Counted from the first letter of the stretch, positions 47,274 through 56,388 are shown. The stretch: 64,000 bases of DNA from Tsukamurella sp. 8F (GCF_029167375.1 NZ_JARFTP010000003.1:182721-246720); one strand, 5' to 3'. Numbers and translations: made by a program. Notes: generated by a model not told the origin, from the letters alone.

Positions 47274-48977
47274 GTGACGGACCCCGCGGGTTTGGGGCGA
47301 GGGCGGCTGAATCGTTGGATGCCTGTGCTGTGGCAGGCGCCGGAGTCCCCGCCCGAGGTGGAACCGTTCGAGATCACGGAGTCGATGACTCCGCGGCGGT
47401 TTCTCGTGAAGGTCTTGTTCGCGGCGCAGCGGTACACGCTCCCCGGAGCCGTATTCGCGACCGTGGCGCAGGTCTCGATGGCGACGATGCCGGTGGTGGT
47501 GGGGGTGACGATCGACCGGGCGATCACCACGAGCAACCGGAACCAACTGCTGCTGTGGTTGGGAGTACTGGCGCTCGTCGGCATCGGCCGCGTCTATGGA
47601 GCCCGCATCGCGTGGCAGTTGATGGCGAATGCCATCCAACGCGTTCAACACCGGCTTCGGGCGACCCTGTCGTCGGCTTCCCTGCATCCGATCAACCGGA
47701 GTGCCAAGCAACCCGAGGGCGTTCTCGTATCGGTGATGACCAATGACGTCACGGGATTGGCCAAGAACGGCCTCGTCGTCTTTCCCGTGGCGGAGGTGAT
47801 TGCGATCCTGTATATCGCTGTAGCCCTCTTCGTGGTGAGTTGGCCACTGGGCCTGGCGACGCTCATCGGGGCACCGGTCGTGGTGTGGATAATGGGACGA
47901 CTCAGCGGGCGTTTCGCGAACACGAATCGGGAGTATCAGGGGCAGTTGGCGACGACGGTGGCCCGCGCGGCCGATCTCGTGACCGGCTATCGCGTGATCA
48001 AGGGTGTGCGAGCCGAACCCGCCGCGATCGATCGGTACACCTCGGCGAGCCGTGAGACTCTCGACGGGGCGATCAAGACCACGAATGTCCTCGGCCGGTT
48101 CCTTGCCGGAAGTGGCTCGATCAGTGGCCTGTTCGTCGTCGCCGTCGCCGTATTCGCCGGTTGGATGGCATTGCACGGTGATATCACCGTAGGCGAGTTG
48201 ATCGCGGCCGTCGGGCTCGCACAAGCGCTACTGCCGCAGATGAATTTCATCACGTTCAACGCTGTTCCGGCCCTCGCCGGCGCCTACTCGTCTGCACAGC
48301 GGGTGCTGGCCGTACTCGAGGAATCCCGAGTCGGGCGCATGGCATCGACCACGGGCGTCGGCGCGCAGTCGCTCCCCGAGGTCGGCATCGTGATCGGCGA
48401 GCAGTCCGTGCTCGTGACTTCCGGGGAGATCGTGGGTGTCGAGTCCGACGATCGGACCGCCGGGCGGATCGTTGCCGCCCTCGTGGCTCCCGGAGTCGAC
48501 GGTTCGGTCCAGGTGACAGTCGACGGCACGCCCGCCGAGGACCTCGACCTCGCGCACCTCCGGTCCCGAGTAGTCGTATCTCCCCATCACGCGATGATCT
48601 TCAGCGGCACCGTCGCCGAGGGCCTCGCGCTGTCCGGCGGCCCGGCGGAACGTCACTCCGCGGCGCTGCATGCTGCCGCATGCGATGACTTCATCGACAT
48701 CGAGAACGCCGACGATGAGGTGGGCGAGATGGGTAACCGGCTGTCGGGCGGTCAGCGGCAGAGAGTCGCGCTCGCCCGCGCCCTCGCCAGTGAGGCACCC
48801 GTGCTCGTCCTGCACGACCCCACTACGGCGGTCGACTCCGTCACCGAATTCGTCATCGCCGAACGATTGCGCGAGTTGCGCGCGGATCGGGCCACGCTGC
48901 TGATCACCGCATCGCCCGGTCTGCTTGCGGTGTGCGACAGGGTCGTCGACTTCACGGACTCGGAGCTGAGCGTATGA
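47274..48977 (+). CDS. ABC half-transporter, degenerate ATP site (pair B, subunit 1)
   Basis: 567 aa, GTG start with GGAGAG upstream. Membrane domain then ATPase domain, homologous to the product of 700-2451. LSGGQRQR (about residue 490) is intact, but the Walker A position reads GVESDDRTAG without Lys, and Walker B has LHDP with Pro in place of the catalytic Glu. The pattern of loss is the same as in pair A subunit 1. Overlaps the next gene by 4 bases; the two should form a heterodimer with one consensus ATP site. Transport of the siderophore or an intermediate is inferred from its position beside NRPS2. Confidence 0.88.
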   Translation: MTDPAGLGRGRLNRWMPVLWQAPESPPEVEPFEITESMTPRRFLVKVLFAAQRYTLPGAVFATVAQVSMATMPVVVGVTIDRAITTSNRNQLLLWLGVLALVGIGRVYGARIAWQLMANAIQRVQHRLRATLSSASLHPINRSAKQPEGVLVSVMTNDVTGLAKNGLVVFPVAEVIAILYIAVALFVVSWPLGLATLIGAPVVVWIMGRLSGRFANTNREYQGQLATTVARAADLVTGYRVIKGVRAEPAAIDRYTSASRETLDGAIKTTNVLGRFLAGSGSISGLFVVAVAVFAGWMALHGDITVGELIAAVGLAQALLPQMNFITFNAVPALAGAYSSAQRVLAVLEESRVGRMASTTGVGAQSLPEVGIVIGEQSVLVTSGEIVGVESDDRTAGRIVAALVAPGVDGSVQVTVDGTPAEDLDLAHLRSRVVVSPHHAMIFSGTVAEGLALSGGPAERHSAALHAAACDDFIDIENADDEVGEMGNRLSGGQRQRVALARALASEAPVLVLHDPTTAVDSVTEFVIAERLRELRADRATLLITASPGLLAVCDRVVDFTDSELSV

Positions 48978-50692
48978 GCGGCGTCGCACCTGTCCGGCTT
49001 CCCGTGGCCAGCGGTGGCGAGACGGCTCGGGGGATGCGTGTACTGGCCCGAGGTCATCGTCTCGCCATCGCGGTGGTCTTCGTCGTCGGTATCCTCGGTG
49101 CCGCCTCAGGACTCTTGATCCCGATCGCCATCGGCTACCTGGTGGACGGCCTGTCCAGCGGCGACGCGACGGTCGGCACACTCGGCATAGCCGCTGCGCT
49201 CATGGTGGGTGCCACGGTGCTGAACGCCGTGCTCGCGGCGATCAGCGTCAGGCTCGCCGCCCGCACATACCACACCCTGCTCGCTAAGCTCCGGGAGACG
49301 TTGTTCACTCGTGCGCTCGGGCTGCGCCAGCACACCGTGGAACGTGCAGGCACGGGCGACCTCATCTCCCGGTCCAGCGACGACGTGTCCGAGATCGGTA
49401 ATGCCGCGACGGAGCTGGTCCCGGCTCTCACCTCGTCGGTGTTCGCGGTGATCGTCACGCTGGTCGGACTCGCGGCCCTCGACTGGCCCTACCTGGTGGT
49501 CGTGCTGGCCATGCTGCCGATCCACGCTATCGCGGTCCGGTGGTACCTGCGCACCGCCCCGAAGGTGTACGGCGCCGAGCGCGCCGCGATGAGTACACGC
49601 GCCCAGCAGATCCTCGAATCGCAGCGTGGCTATTCGACGGTGGCGGGGTTCGGCGCGGGTCTTCCGCGGCACCATCGGGTACTGGAAGCGTCCTGGGGCG
49701 TAGTCGGTCACAGTCTGCGCGCGCGAACTGTGCAGAACATGTTCCTGGGGCGCCTGTTCGGGATCGAATACCTGGGCCTCGGGGTGGTACTGGTGGTGGC
49801 GTACTTCATGGTGGGGACGGGACGTTCGACCGTGGGCGCCGCAACCGCCGCCACGCTCATCCTGATGCGACTGTTCACTCCCATCAACCAGCTGCTCATG
49901 GCGTTCGACACGATGCAGTCCGTGCTCGCTTCGCTGTCGCGGATAGTCGGCGTGATCACCATGCGCCAGCCGGTCGACAGCGCGGGCGACGGTGACGGCG
50001 GCGGCGCGATCCGGGTCGACGATCTGGAGTTCGGTTACGGCGATGGCCCGACGGTGCTCGACGGTGTCACGCTGAGCATCCCGGAGGGGCAGCGTGTCGC
50101 TGTCGTCGGCGCTTCAGGTGCGGGAAAGACCAGCCTGACGTCGGTGATAGCCGGCATCCACCCGCCGCGGTCCGGGACGGTGCGCAGACCCACGCGCACC
50201 GCGCTGATCACCCAGGAGACGCACGTGTTCGCGGGCACCGTTCGCGACAACCTGACCCTGGTCGACGAGACCGCGACCGACGACGAGCTACATGCCGCGC
50301 TCGCGGCGATCGGTGCGGATTCGCTCGTATCCACGCTTCCGGACGGACTCGACACCAGAGTCGGCGGCAGGGCTCATGAACTCACGCCGGCGCAGACCCA
50401 ACACCTCGCGCTGGCCCGGCTGATGCTCGCCGACCCGGACGTCGCAATCCTCGATGAAGCGACAGCGGAGGCGGGGTCGACGCAGGCCGGTCAGCTGGAC
50501 GCCGCTGCCGACACCGTGCTGAGCGGGCGAACCGGCATCGTGATCGCGCATCGGCTGTCACAGGCCGCCGAATGCGATCGCATCCTTGTGATGGACGACG
50601 GGCGCATCATCGAAGACGGCGACCACGAGACGCTCCTGGCCGCAGGCGGCATGTACGCACGGCTCTGGACCGCATGGGCTCGGGACCGATAG
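48974..50692 (+). CDS. ABC half-transporter with degenerate signature motif (pair B, subunit 2)
   Basis: 572 aa from ATG 48974, overlapping the previous stop (ATGA). Walker A GASGAGKTS (Lys385), Walker B ILDEAT and H-loop VIAHRLSQ are intact. The signature reads LTPAQTQH (from about residue 470) instead of LSGGQRQR. Strong similarity to the product of 2448-4223 through the membrane domain (TGDLISRSSDDV, LAALDW, YLRTAP). Pairs A and B therefore look like products of one pair duplication within or between siderophore loci. Cellular role as for pair A; which pair exports and which imports cannot be told from sequence. Confidence 0.88.
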   Translation: MSGVAPVRLPVASGGETARGMRVLARGHRLAIAVVFVVGILGAASGLLIPIAIGYLVDGLSSGDATVGTLGIAAALMVGATVLNAVLAAISVRLAARTYHTLLAKLRETLFTRALGLRQHTVERAGTGDLISRSSDDVSEIGNAATELVPALTSSVFAVIVTLVGLAALDWPYLVVVLAMLPIHAIAVRWYLRTAPKVYGAERAAMSTRAQQILESQRGYSTVAGFGAGLPRHHRVLEASWGVVGHSLRARTVQNMFLGRLFGIEYLGLGVVLVVAYFMVGTGRSTVGAATAATLILMRLFTPINQLLMAFDTMQSVLASLSRIVGVITMRQPVDSAGDGDGGGAIRVDDLEFGYGDGPTVLDGVTLSIPEGQRVAVVGASGAGKTSLTSVIAGIHPPRSGTVRRPTRTALITQETHVFAGTVRDNLTLVDETATDDELHAALAAIGADSLVSTLPDGLDTRVGGRAHELTPAQTQHLALARLMLADPDVAILDEATAEAGSTQAGQLDAAADTVLSGRTGIVIAHRLSQAAECDRILVMDDGRIIEDGDHETLLAAGGMYARLWTAWARDR

Positions 50693-51041
50693 CCGTCGAC
50701 TCGTCGCGGAGCCCCACCGGTGACCCGCACGTGTGGGGCCCGCACCGACTCCACCCGGTCTCGCCGGGGTGGCCGTGTCGCGCTGGATTCGACTGTCTAC
50801 CAGACGATTCCGATGACATCGGCCAGGCCCCGGCGAGGAGCCCGCACGCCGCGAAGCCGTCGGGCGGGGCCGACTGTGTCCTATCTCTCGCTCAGTCTGC
50901 TCAAAGGCGAGCCCAAGGTAGTTGACAACATTAGGTAAGCCTTCGTAGGGTAATCGACGGCTGGTTGCGGCACTATCGGCGATTAGTCCGTATTTTTTTC
51001 AAGGAAGCATGAGTGCTTCATGTGGTGAGGGAGATAGACGA
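50693..51041 (+). promoter_or_regulatory. Porin upstream region with promoter and partial iron box
   Basis: No gene is seen from the ABC stop to the porin start. TTGACA at 50922-50927 and TAGGGT at 50946-50951 form a promoter-like pair with an 18-base spacer. Inside the spacer, TTAGGTAAGCCT (50931-50942) matches the left half of the iron box well, but the right half is poor (about 10 of 19 overall). A small dyad GAAGCA-TGAG-TGCTTC lies at 51004-51019 in the leader. Iron control of the porins is possible, not proven. Confidence 0.5.
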
Positions 51042-51719
51042 ATGGCGCGATGGGGACGCATCGGCGCTGCCGTGCTGACCACCGCGGTCGCTGGCACGCT
51101 AGCGGCTGCACCGGCGAACGCGGACACGTATGTTCCATTGCCGGACGGCACGAAGAATGTCGCGACGGCGGGCAAGTTCAGTGTGACGTTGCGTTCGACG
51201 AATAATCACGCGAAGATCCTGCCTTCGCTGGCGACGGCGCAGACGCGGACGACGTGGGTCACCACGACCGGCTCCGCGGTGGTCAAGGGCGCCGGCAAGG
51301 ACGTGAACGGCACGCTCAACGTGTCGCTCATGTCCGGGTGTCAGTTCCCCGGCGCGATCGGCGTCACCGGCACGCTCACCGGACCGGGCGCCACCGCAGG
51401 GACCGGCAACCTCCTCGGCGGCGGGACCCCGTCGGCCGGTGCGACGCTCGGCGGAGTAGGCGGCGGCCTCAACATCCCGCTCACTCCCGGCACCACTTCC
51501 GGAGTGACCGGTAACGCGGGGCAGTTCCCGTGGGCCTCGGTGTTGGACAACGTCTCGATCAAGAAGGACGGCACGTATTCGGTGTCGGTCAAGGACTACG
51601 ACGTGAACTTCGGCAACTGCAGCGGGTACGCGCAGGCCCGCGTCGTGACCTGGGTCGAGCTCAAGGGCAGCAATCGAGTGCAGGGCTACCTGTACGGCAA
51701 GCCCTTCAGCCTCGGCTGA
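51042..51719 (+). CDS. MspA-family outer-membrane porin 1
   Basis: 225 aa from ATG 51042, chosen because GAGGGAG precedes it and a normal signal peptide (MARWGRIGAAVLTTAVAG...) then starts at once; ATG 51009 would add 11 residues. Cleavage after ANA gives mature DTYVPLPDG, the MspA-type N-terminus (DNxLxLxDG-like). The C-terminus (GYAQARVVTWVELKG, then YLYGKPFSLG) also fits. MspA proteins form octameric channels in the mycolate outer membrane for small hydrophilic solutes. A Gly/Ala/Thr-rich central insert is visible. It sits directly behind the siderophore locus; a second porin gene follows after 52 bases. Confidence 0.9.
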   Translation: MARWGRIGAAVLTTAVAGTLAAAPANADTYVPLPDGTKNVATAGKFSVTLRSTNNHAKILPSLATAQTRTTWVTTTGSAVVKGAGKDVNGTLNVSLMSGCQFPGAIGVTGTLTGPGATAGTGNLLGGGTPSAGATLGGVGGGLNIPLTPGTTSGVTGNAGQFPWASVLDNVSIKKDGTYSVSVKDYDVNFGNCSGYAQARVVTWVELKGSNRVQGYLYGKPFSLG

Positions 51720-51771
51720 CCCTTCCCGATCCCGCCCGGGCCCCGGGCGACCACTTTCTTGAAAGGCTGAC

Positions 51772-52500
51772 ATGAAGAAGGCACTGACCCGCGGCGCGGC
51801 TGTGGCCGCCGTGGCCGGAACCGCGCTCGCGGCTATGGCTGGAGGCGCCGCCAACGCCGATACCTATATTCCGCTCCCCGGCGGCACCGTCTCGCAGAAG
51901 GTCCCGGGCGGCTCCGTCACCGTCCGCCTCACGGGCGAGCACGCCAGGCTCTCGCCCGGCATGGTCGCCCTGCCGACCACGCGCAACGCGTGGGTGTCCG
52001 GAACCGTCACCGTCACTCTGAACGGGGCCGCGGCCAAGGGTGGCAACATCGGGGCCGGCTACGTCGTCGGCTGCCAGATCAACCTGGACAGCGCCGGTGT
52101 CAAGGCCGGTGTCGACGGCGCCTCGGGTGCCAGCGTCGATGCAGGCGCCGACGGGCTCACCCCCGCGATCGCGCCGAAGGCAACCGTCACCAGCGGGGCG
52201 ACGGTGACGCTCAGCGCCGGCTCGATCGCGAAGCAGCCGCTCATCAGAGACAAGCCGAAGTGGCCCGAGGCGGGTGCCGAGTTCTCGCCCGACTTGACCG
52301 GCGGCGGTGGCTGGCAGTCGCCTTCGACCGGATTCAAGTTCACAGGTAAGACCGGAACCCTCAGCTACTCCGACGAGACGATCGGCGTCGACGGCTGCGC
52401 CGGCTATGCGCAGGCCAGGTTCTACGCGAGCGTCGGTTCCCTGTTCGGCGACCACGAGACCAAGACGCTCCTGTGGGGCAAGCCCTTCACTCTGGGCTGA
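51772..52500 (+). CDS. MspA-family outer-membrane porin 2
   Basis: 242 aa, ATG 51772 with GAAAGG 7 bases upstream. Signal peptide MKKALTRGAAVAAVAG..., cleavage after ANA, mature start DTYIPLPGG, parallel to porin 1. C-terminal GYAQARFYASVG and KTLLWGKPFTLG match porin 1 as well. The middle part differs. Probably co-transcribed with porin 1, and the two could assemble as homo- or hetero-oligomers. A strong hairpin lies 56 bases downstream. Confidence 0.9.
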   Translation: MKKALTRGAAVAAVAGTALAAMAGGAANADTYIPLPGGTVSQKVPGGSVTVRLTGEHARLSPGMVALPTTRNAWVSGTVTVTLNGAAAKGGNIGAGYVVGCQINLDSAGVKAGVDGASGASVDAGADGLTPAIAPKATVTSGATVTLSAGSIAKQPLIRDKPKWPEAGAEFSPDLTGGGGWQSPSTGFKFTGKTGTLSYSDETIGVDGCAGYAQARFYASVGSLFGDHETKTLLWGKPFTLG

Positions 52501-52555
52501 TCTCGGGAGAGAGAGAAGTGGGGTGCGGTCCGCTCACCCGGGCTGCATCACCATA

Positions 52556-52589
52556 GAAGAGGCGGGACGCTGTAGCGTCCCGCGTCTTC
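52556..52589. terminator. Strong hairpin, probable terminator
   Basis: GCGGGACGCT (52562-52571) and AGCGTCCCGC (52574-52583) form a perfect 10-bp stem around GT. It is extended outward by GAAGA/TCTTC across one mismatch. No U-tract follows on either strand. It lies between the porin operon and the convergent gene ending at 52634, so it probably ends transcription from one or both sides. Confidence 0.65.
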
Positions 52590-52633
52590 GCGTGTCCGGG
52601 TCTTGTCCGGCCCGGTGCGGACTCCGCCGAGCG

Positions 52634-53542
52634 CTAGCCTGCTGTGCCCGCGCGACGTGCGTCGACGGGACGCGTGATGCGTTGCTGCGCAGGCACTCCG
52701 GAGGTGCGATGCTCCCGCAGGACCTCGGCGGTACCGGGCGCGAGCGCGGCCAGGATCCACTCCTCGAGCGGACGCACCGCGAGCGCGGTGAGTGCCGCGC
52801 GCATGGCAGGTCGCATAGCGACCGTGAGTGCGTCGGCCTGCTCGAAACCGCCGAGGCGCTGCATCCACCGCGGCAGCGTCGCCACCGTCGCCGGTGCGGC
52901 GATCCGCGTCGCAACCCAGAACACGGGTCCGGCCGCGCCGATGGGTGCGCGTAACAGCCCGTCCACAGCGTTCTGCGAGCGCTCCGTCGCGCACATGCGG
53001 GGCCGCATCCGGTCGAAATAGGCGCGCACCTCGGGACGGCCGCGGGGCACGTCGTCGGGATCGCAGTCGAGTAGCTCCGCTGCGACGGCGCAGTCCGCCC
53101 AGTACCGGACCTCGTCAGCGTGGGACAGGGAGCCCGGCCCGAACACCTCGTAGCACTTGAGTGCGGAATGCCACCCCGTCACATGCGCCCACAACTGGGC
53201 CTCGGGATCGTCGGCGGCGTACCTGCGGCCGGCGCTCGGCTCGTACGCCGCCGTCTCGGACTGGACCCGCGTGAGCTCGGCGGCCGCGGCGAGGGCGGAC
53301 CGGGAGTCGCCCACGGCCACCGTCAGGAAATAGCGGAGGGTGCGATCGATGCGTTCGCGCGGATCGGTGCGGGGGCCCTGCGACGCGGCCGCGGGGCTCG
53401 GTACGAAGTGCTCCAGCACGACGCTGCGCTGCAGGCCCAGGAGCGCCGACGGATGGGACCAGACCCGCCAGGTGGGGGAGTCCGGCCCGAAGAACCCGTA
53501 GTCGTCGGCGCGTAACGCGGCAGCGTTCGTCACAGTGAACAC
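52634..53542 (-). CDS. Oxygenase MpaB family protein (DUF2236)
   Basis: 302 aa from GTG 53542. Family features: FGPDSPTWRVWSHPSALLG near the N-terminus and LWAHVTGWHSALKCYE in the middle, with the likely haem-binding His region between. Mycobacteria carry many members; the reaction is mostly unknown. No signal peptide. It is convergent to the porins and divergent from PPK2, and has no evident link to the siderophore genes. ATG/GTG choice is uncertain because no strong ribosome site precedes the GTG. Confidence 0.82.
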   Translation of the reverse strand: MFTVTNAAALRADDYGFFGPDSPTWRVWSHPSALLGLQRSVVLEHFVPSPAAASQGPRTDPRERIDRTLRYFLTVAVGDSRSALAAAAELTRVQSETAAYEPSAGRRYAADDPEAQLWAHVTGWHSALKCYEVFGPGSLSHADEVRYWADCAVAAELLDCDPDDVPRGRPEVRAYFDRMRPRMCATERSQNAVDGLLRAPIGAAGPVFWVATRIAAPATVATLPRWMQRLGGFEQADALTVAMRPAMRAALTALAVRPLEEWILAALAPGTAEVLREHRTSGVPAQQRITRPVDARRAGTAG

Positions 53543-53656
53543 AGTAGTTGCTCCCGTCCATCTCGACGGGAGAAGCGCTTTCGCCGTGTCTGGCGCGGGC
53601 TGTTCACCGTGTGTTCACCATTCGGTCCAGCCTGTTCCGTAGACTCCCGGCGCGTG

Positions 53657-54595
53657 ATGGACCTCGATCTGCCCGTGGGAATCGACCTGAGTCAGGTGAG
53701 CGGCCGCGAGGCCCTGCAGCAGATCGTCGATCTGCGCGCCACCGACGGCTTCTCGGTCAACGACGATGACGACGACGACCCCGTACTGCTGACGCCCGAG
53801 CGCCACGTAGTCGACACCTGGCGCGAGAACTACCCGTACGACGAGCGCATGCGGCGTTCCGATTACGAGCGCGAGAAGCGGCTCCTCCAGATCGAGCTGC
53901 TCAAGCTGCAGAAGTGGGTCAAGGAGACGGGGCAGCGGATCGTCATCGTCTTCGAGGGCCGCGATGCCGCCGGTAAGGGCGGAACGATCAAGCGCTTCAC
54001 CGAGCACATGAACCCGCGGGGCGCCCGCGTCGTCGCCCTGCTCAAGCCGACCGAGCGCGAGGCCGGCGAGTGGTACTTCCAGCGGTACATCGACCACTTC
54101 CCGACCAAGGGCGAGATCGTGATGTTCGACCGCTCCTGGTACAACCGCGGCGGTGTCGAGCGGGTGATGGGCTTCTGCGACGGCGAGCAGCACGCGCGCT
54201 GGATGCACCAGGTGCCGCTGTTCGAGAAGATGCTCGTCGACGAGGGCATCCATCTAACCAAGTTCTGGTTCTCGGTGACCCAGCTCGAGCAGCGCACCCG
54301 CTTCGCGATCCGGCAGATCGATCCGGTCCGCCAGTGGAAGCTCTCGCCCATGGACCTCGCGTCGCTGGACAAGTGGGACCAGTACACGGCCGCGAAGGAG
54401 GAGGTCTTCACCGGGACCGACACCGATCACGCGCCGTGGACCGTGGTCAAGAGCAATGACAAGAAGCGGGCGCGCGTCAACGCGATGCGCTACATCCTGA
54501 ACGAATTCGACTACGACAACAAGGACGAGGAGATCGTCGCGGGCGGTCCGGATCCGCTTATCGTGGGCCGTGGCAAGGACCTGATCGGGGACTGA
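53657..54595 (+). CDS. ppk2: Polyphosphate kinase 2 (PPK2)
   Basis: 312 aa from ATG 53657; an upstream in-frame start at 53609 would add 16 residues without conserved content. PPK2 moves phosphate between polyphosphate and nucleoside diphosphates. Walker A GRDAAGKGGTIKR, Walker B MFDRSWYNRGG and the conserved RYIDHFPTKGEI stretch are intact, as is the C-terminal WTVVKSNDKKRARVNAMRY. Single-domain length fits the class that phosphorylates NDPs. No strong ribosome site is visible, so translation may be leaderless. Transcribed alone or with the membrane-protein gene 49 bases downstream. Confidence 0.94.
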   Translation: MDLDLPVGIDLSQVSGREALQQIVDLRATDGFSVNDDDDDDPVLLTPERHVVDTWRENYPYDERMRRSDYEREKRLLQIELLKLQKWVKETGQRIVIVFEGRDAAGKGGTIKRFTEHMNPRGARVVALLKPTEREAGEWYFQRYIDHFPTKGEIVMFDRSWYNRGGVERVMGFCDGEQHARWMHQVPLFEKMLVDEGIHLTKFWFSVTQLEQRTRFAIRQIDPVRQWKLSPMDLASLDKWDQYTAAKEEVFTGTDTDHAPWTVVKSNDKKRARVNAMRYILNEFDYDNKDEEIVAGGPDPLIVGRGKDLIGD

Positions 54596-54644
54596 CCCGC
54601 GCCGCGGTCGGCGGACGGATTCCTGCGCGGCGGGCTCGCGTAGC

Positions 54645-55520
54645 GTGTCGGGGGTGCGCTCCTTCCTCGCCTTCGTGCTGGTGTTAGTCGCCATGCTGGC
54701 GGCGTTCGTCGCGGTGCCCGCGAACTGGGCGAACCGGTATGTCGTGGACGGCGACCGGTTCACCTCGTTGATGGCGCCCATAGCCGACGAGCGCGGGGTG
54801 CAGGACGCGATGGCCGACGAGATCTCCGGGCAGATCCAGCGTCTCCTTACCGAGCAGGGCGACAGCCGCCCACCGATGCAGACCATCACGCCGTATGTCA
54901 CGGCGTACACGCACAGCTCGCAGTTCCCGCCTGCGTTCGCCGACTCGGTACGCGAGGTGCACCGTTGGTTGTTCACCACGCCCACCGCGCAGCAGCGGCT
55001 CGGTGGCGCGACCACCACGCAGATCGACTTGGCGCCGATGATCCGCCAGATCGCGGCCGAGAACAACGTCCGCGTGGGCGTCCCCGAGCAGGTGACGGTC
55101 GACCTGTCCGGTACGGGAGCCAACCGAAACCTGTTCCGTGCCGGTCGATTCGCGCCCGTCGCGGCGGATGTGGGGCTTGTATCCTGGGCGTCGATCGTCG
55201 TGGGGATAGCGGCGGCGGTGCTCGCGCTCGTGTGCGCGCGCAGGCGCGGTTTCACCCTGATGTTCCTCGGACTCGGGGCGGCCCTCGCGGCGGGCGTGAC
55301 GTGGATCCTCTGCATCGCGGCGCCGTCCTACGTGGCCGCCGGTCGGGCGGGAAGTCTCAGCCCGACCGTGCTCGACGCGGCCGTGGGCCGCGTGACGTCG
55401 TCGATCACGCCGTGGGTGACGACGGAGGCCGTGATCGGCGGTGCGGTCGCGCTGATCGGGCTGTTGTTCGGTGGCCTCGGCTCCCTGGCCGCGCGGCGGT
55501 CGCGGCGCGAGGGCTGGTGA
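54645..55520 (+). CDS. Membrane protein of unknown function
   Basis: 291 aa, GTG start (54654 is an alternative GTG). One N-terminal hydrophobic helix (about 5-28), an extracytoplasmic domain of about 140 residues with several helices, then three hydrophobic segments near 180-210, 213-235 and 255-280, and a basic Arg-rich tail. I recognise no catalytic motif. Similar one-plus-three helix proteins are common conserved hypotheticals in mycolata. The next gene begins 1 base after its stop codon, so the two are probably co-transcribed. Confidence 0.75.
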   Translation: MSGVRSFLAFVLVLVAMLAAFVAVPANWANRYVVDGDRFTSLMAPIADERGVQDAMADEISGQIQRLLTEQGDSRPPMQTITPYVTAYTHSSQFPPAFADSVREVHRWLFTTPTAQQRLGGATTTQIDLAPMIRQIAAENNVRVGVPEQVTVDLSGTGANRNLFRAGRFAPVAADVGLVSWASIVVGIAAAVLALVCARRRGFTLMFLGLGAALAAGVTWILCIAAPSYVAAGRAGSLSPTVLDAAVGRVTSSITPWVTTEAVIGGAVALIGLLFGGLGSLAARRSRREGW

Positions 55521-55521
55521 C

Positions 55522-56388
55522 GTGCCGTCGCGGCGGCCGACGGTCGCGACGCTGACGTACCGCGACGGCAGCACGAACCCGGTCCGGATCTATCGCGGGG
55601 CGCCCACCGGTGCCCCGTGTGTGATCCTCTGGCCCGGGCTGAACGTGCCCGCGGCGTACTTCGACGAGCTCGCGTTCGGGCTGGTCGACGCGGGCTACAA
55701 CGCGGTCGCCTCGGAGCAGCGGGGGCAGGGCAGCGCGCGCCCGCAGGTATCTGCGGCGAGCCGGTTCGGGTATCAGCAGATGGCAAGCGAGGACTACCCC
55801 TCGGTGGCGGCGCTGGCGCGGCAGAAGTTCCCTGATTCCCCGCGGATAGTGTTGGGGCACAGCATGGGCGGGCTGATCGGATCCATGTATGCCGCACGGG
55901 CGCGGAACAACATCGCCGGCCTTGTCCTGGTCGCGAGTGGCACCGGCTATCACCGGCTCGAGCCTCCGCTGGCGGGCGCGGCACGTCTGATCGGCACGGG
56001 CGTCGCGGCGCGGACGGCGGCCGCCCGCGGCCATTGGGCCGGCACCTCGATCGACGGTTTCGGACCGCAGGCGCGCGGCGTGATCCGCGACTTCGACCAT
56101 CTCGTCCGGACCGGTCGATTCGACGTCGAGGACGCCGATATCGATTACGACGCGCGGCTCGCCGCGCTGGGCACGCCGGTGTTGGCAGTAGCGATAGAGG
56201 GCGACCGCGCGGTCTCTGCTGCGCAGGTGCGCGGGTTGGCGTCCAAGTTCCCCGCCCGGTCGACGACGGTGCAGACGGTGCCCGGCCGCCTCGGGCACAA
56301 CCACTGGATCCTGCACCCGGAGGTCATGGTGCCCGTGTTCGACGAGTGGATCCGCTCGATCGTGCCAGGCCCGACGAGCAGAGGTTGA
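55522..56388 (+). CDS. Alpha/beta hydrolase (lysophospholipase-like)
   Basis: 288 aa from GTG 55522, one base after the upstream stop; starts further upstream lie within the membrane-protein gene. Oxyanion-type WPGLNVP, nucleophile elbow GHSMGG, and catalytic His in GRLGHNHW are visible. Fold resembles serine aminopeptidase S33/monoacylglycerol lipase-like hydrolases. Substrate unknown. Its 3' end converges on a TetR gene. Confidence 0.8.
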   Translation: MPSRRPTVATLTYRDGSTNPVRIYRGAPTGAPCVILWPGLNVPAAYFDELAFGLVDAGYNAVASEQRGQGSARPQVSAASRFGYQQMASEDYPSVAALARQKFPDSPRIVLGHSMGGLIGSMYAARARNNIAGLVLVASGTGYHRLEPPLAGAARLIGTGVAARTAAARGHWAGTSIDGFGPQARGVIRDFDHLVRTGRFDVEDADIDYDARLAALGTPVLAVAIEGDRAVSAAQVRGLASKFPARSTTVQTVPGRLGHNHWILHPEVMVPVFDEWIRSIVPGPTSRG

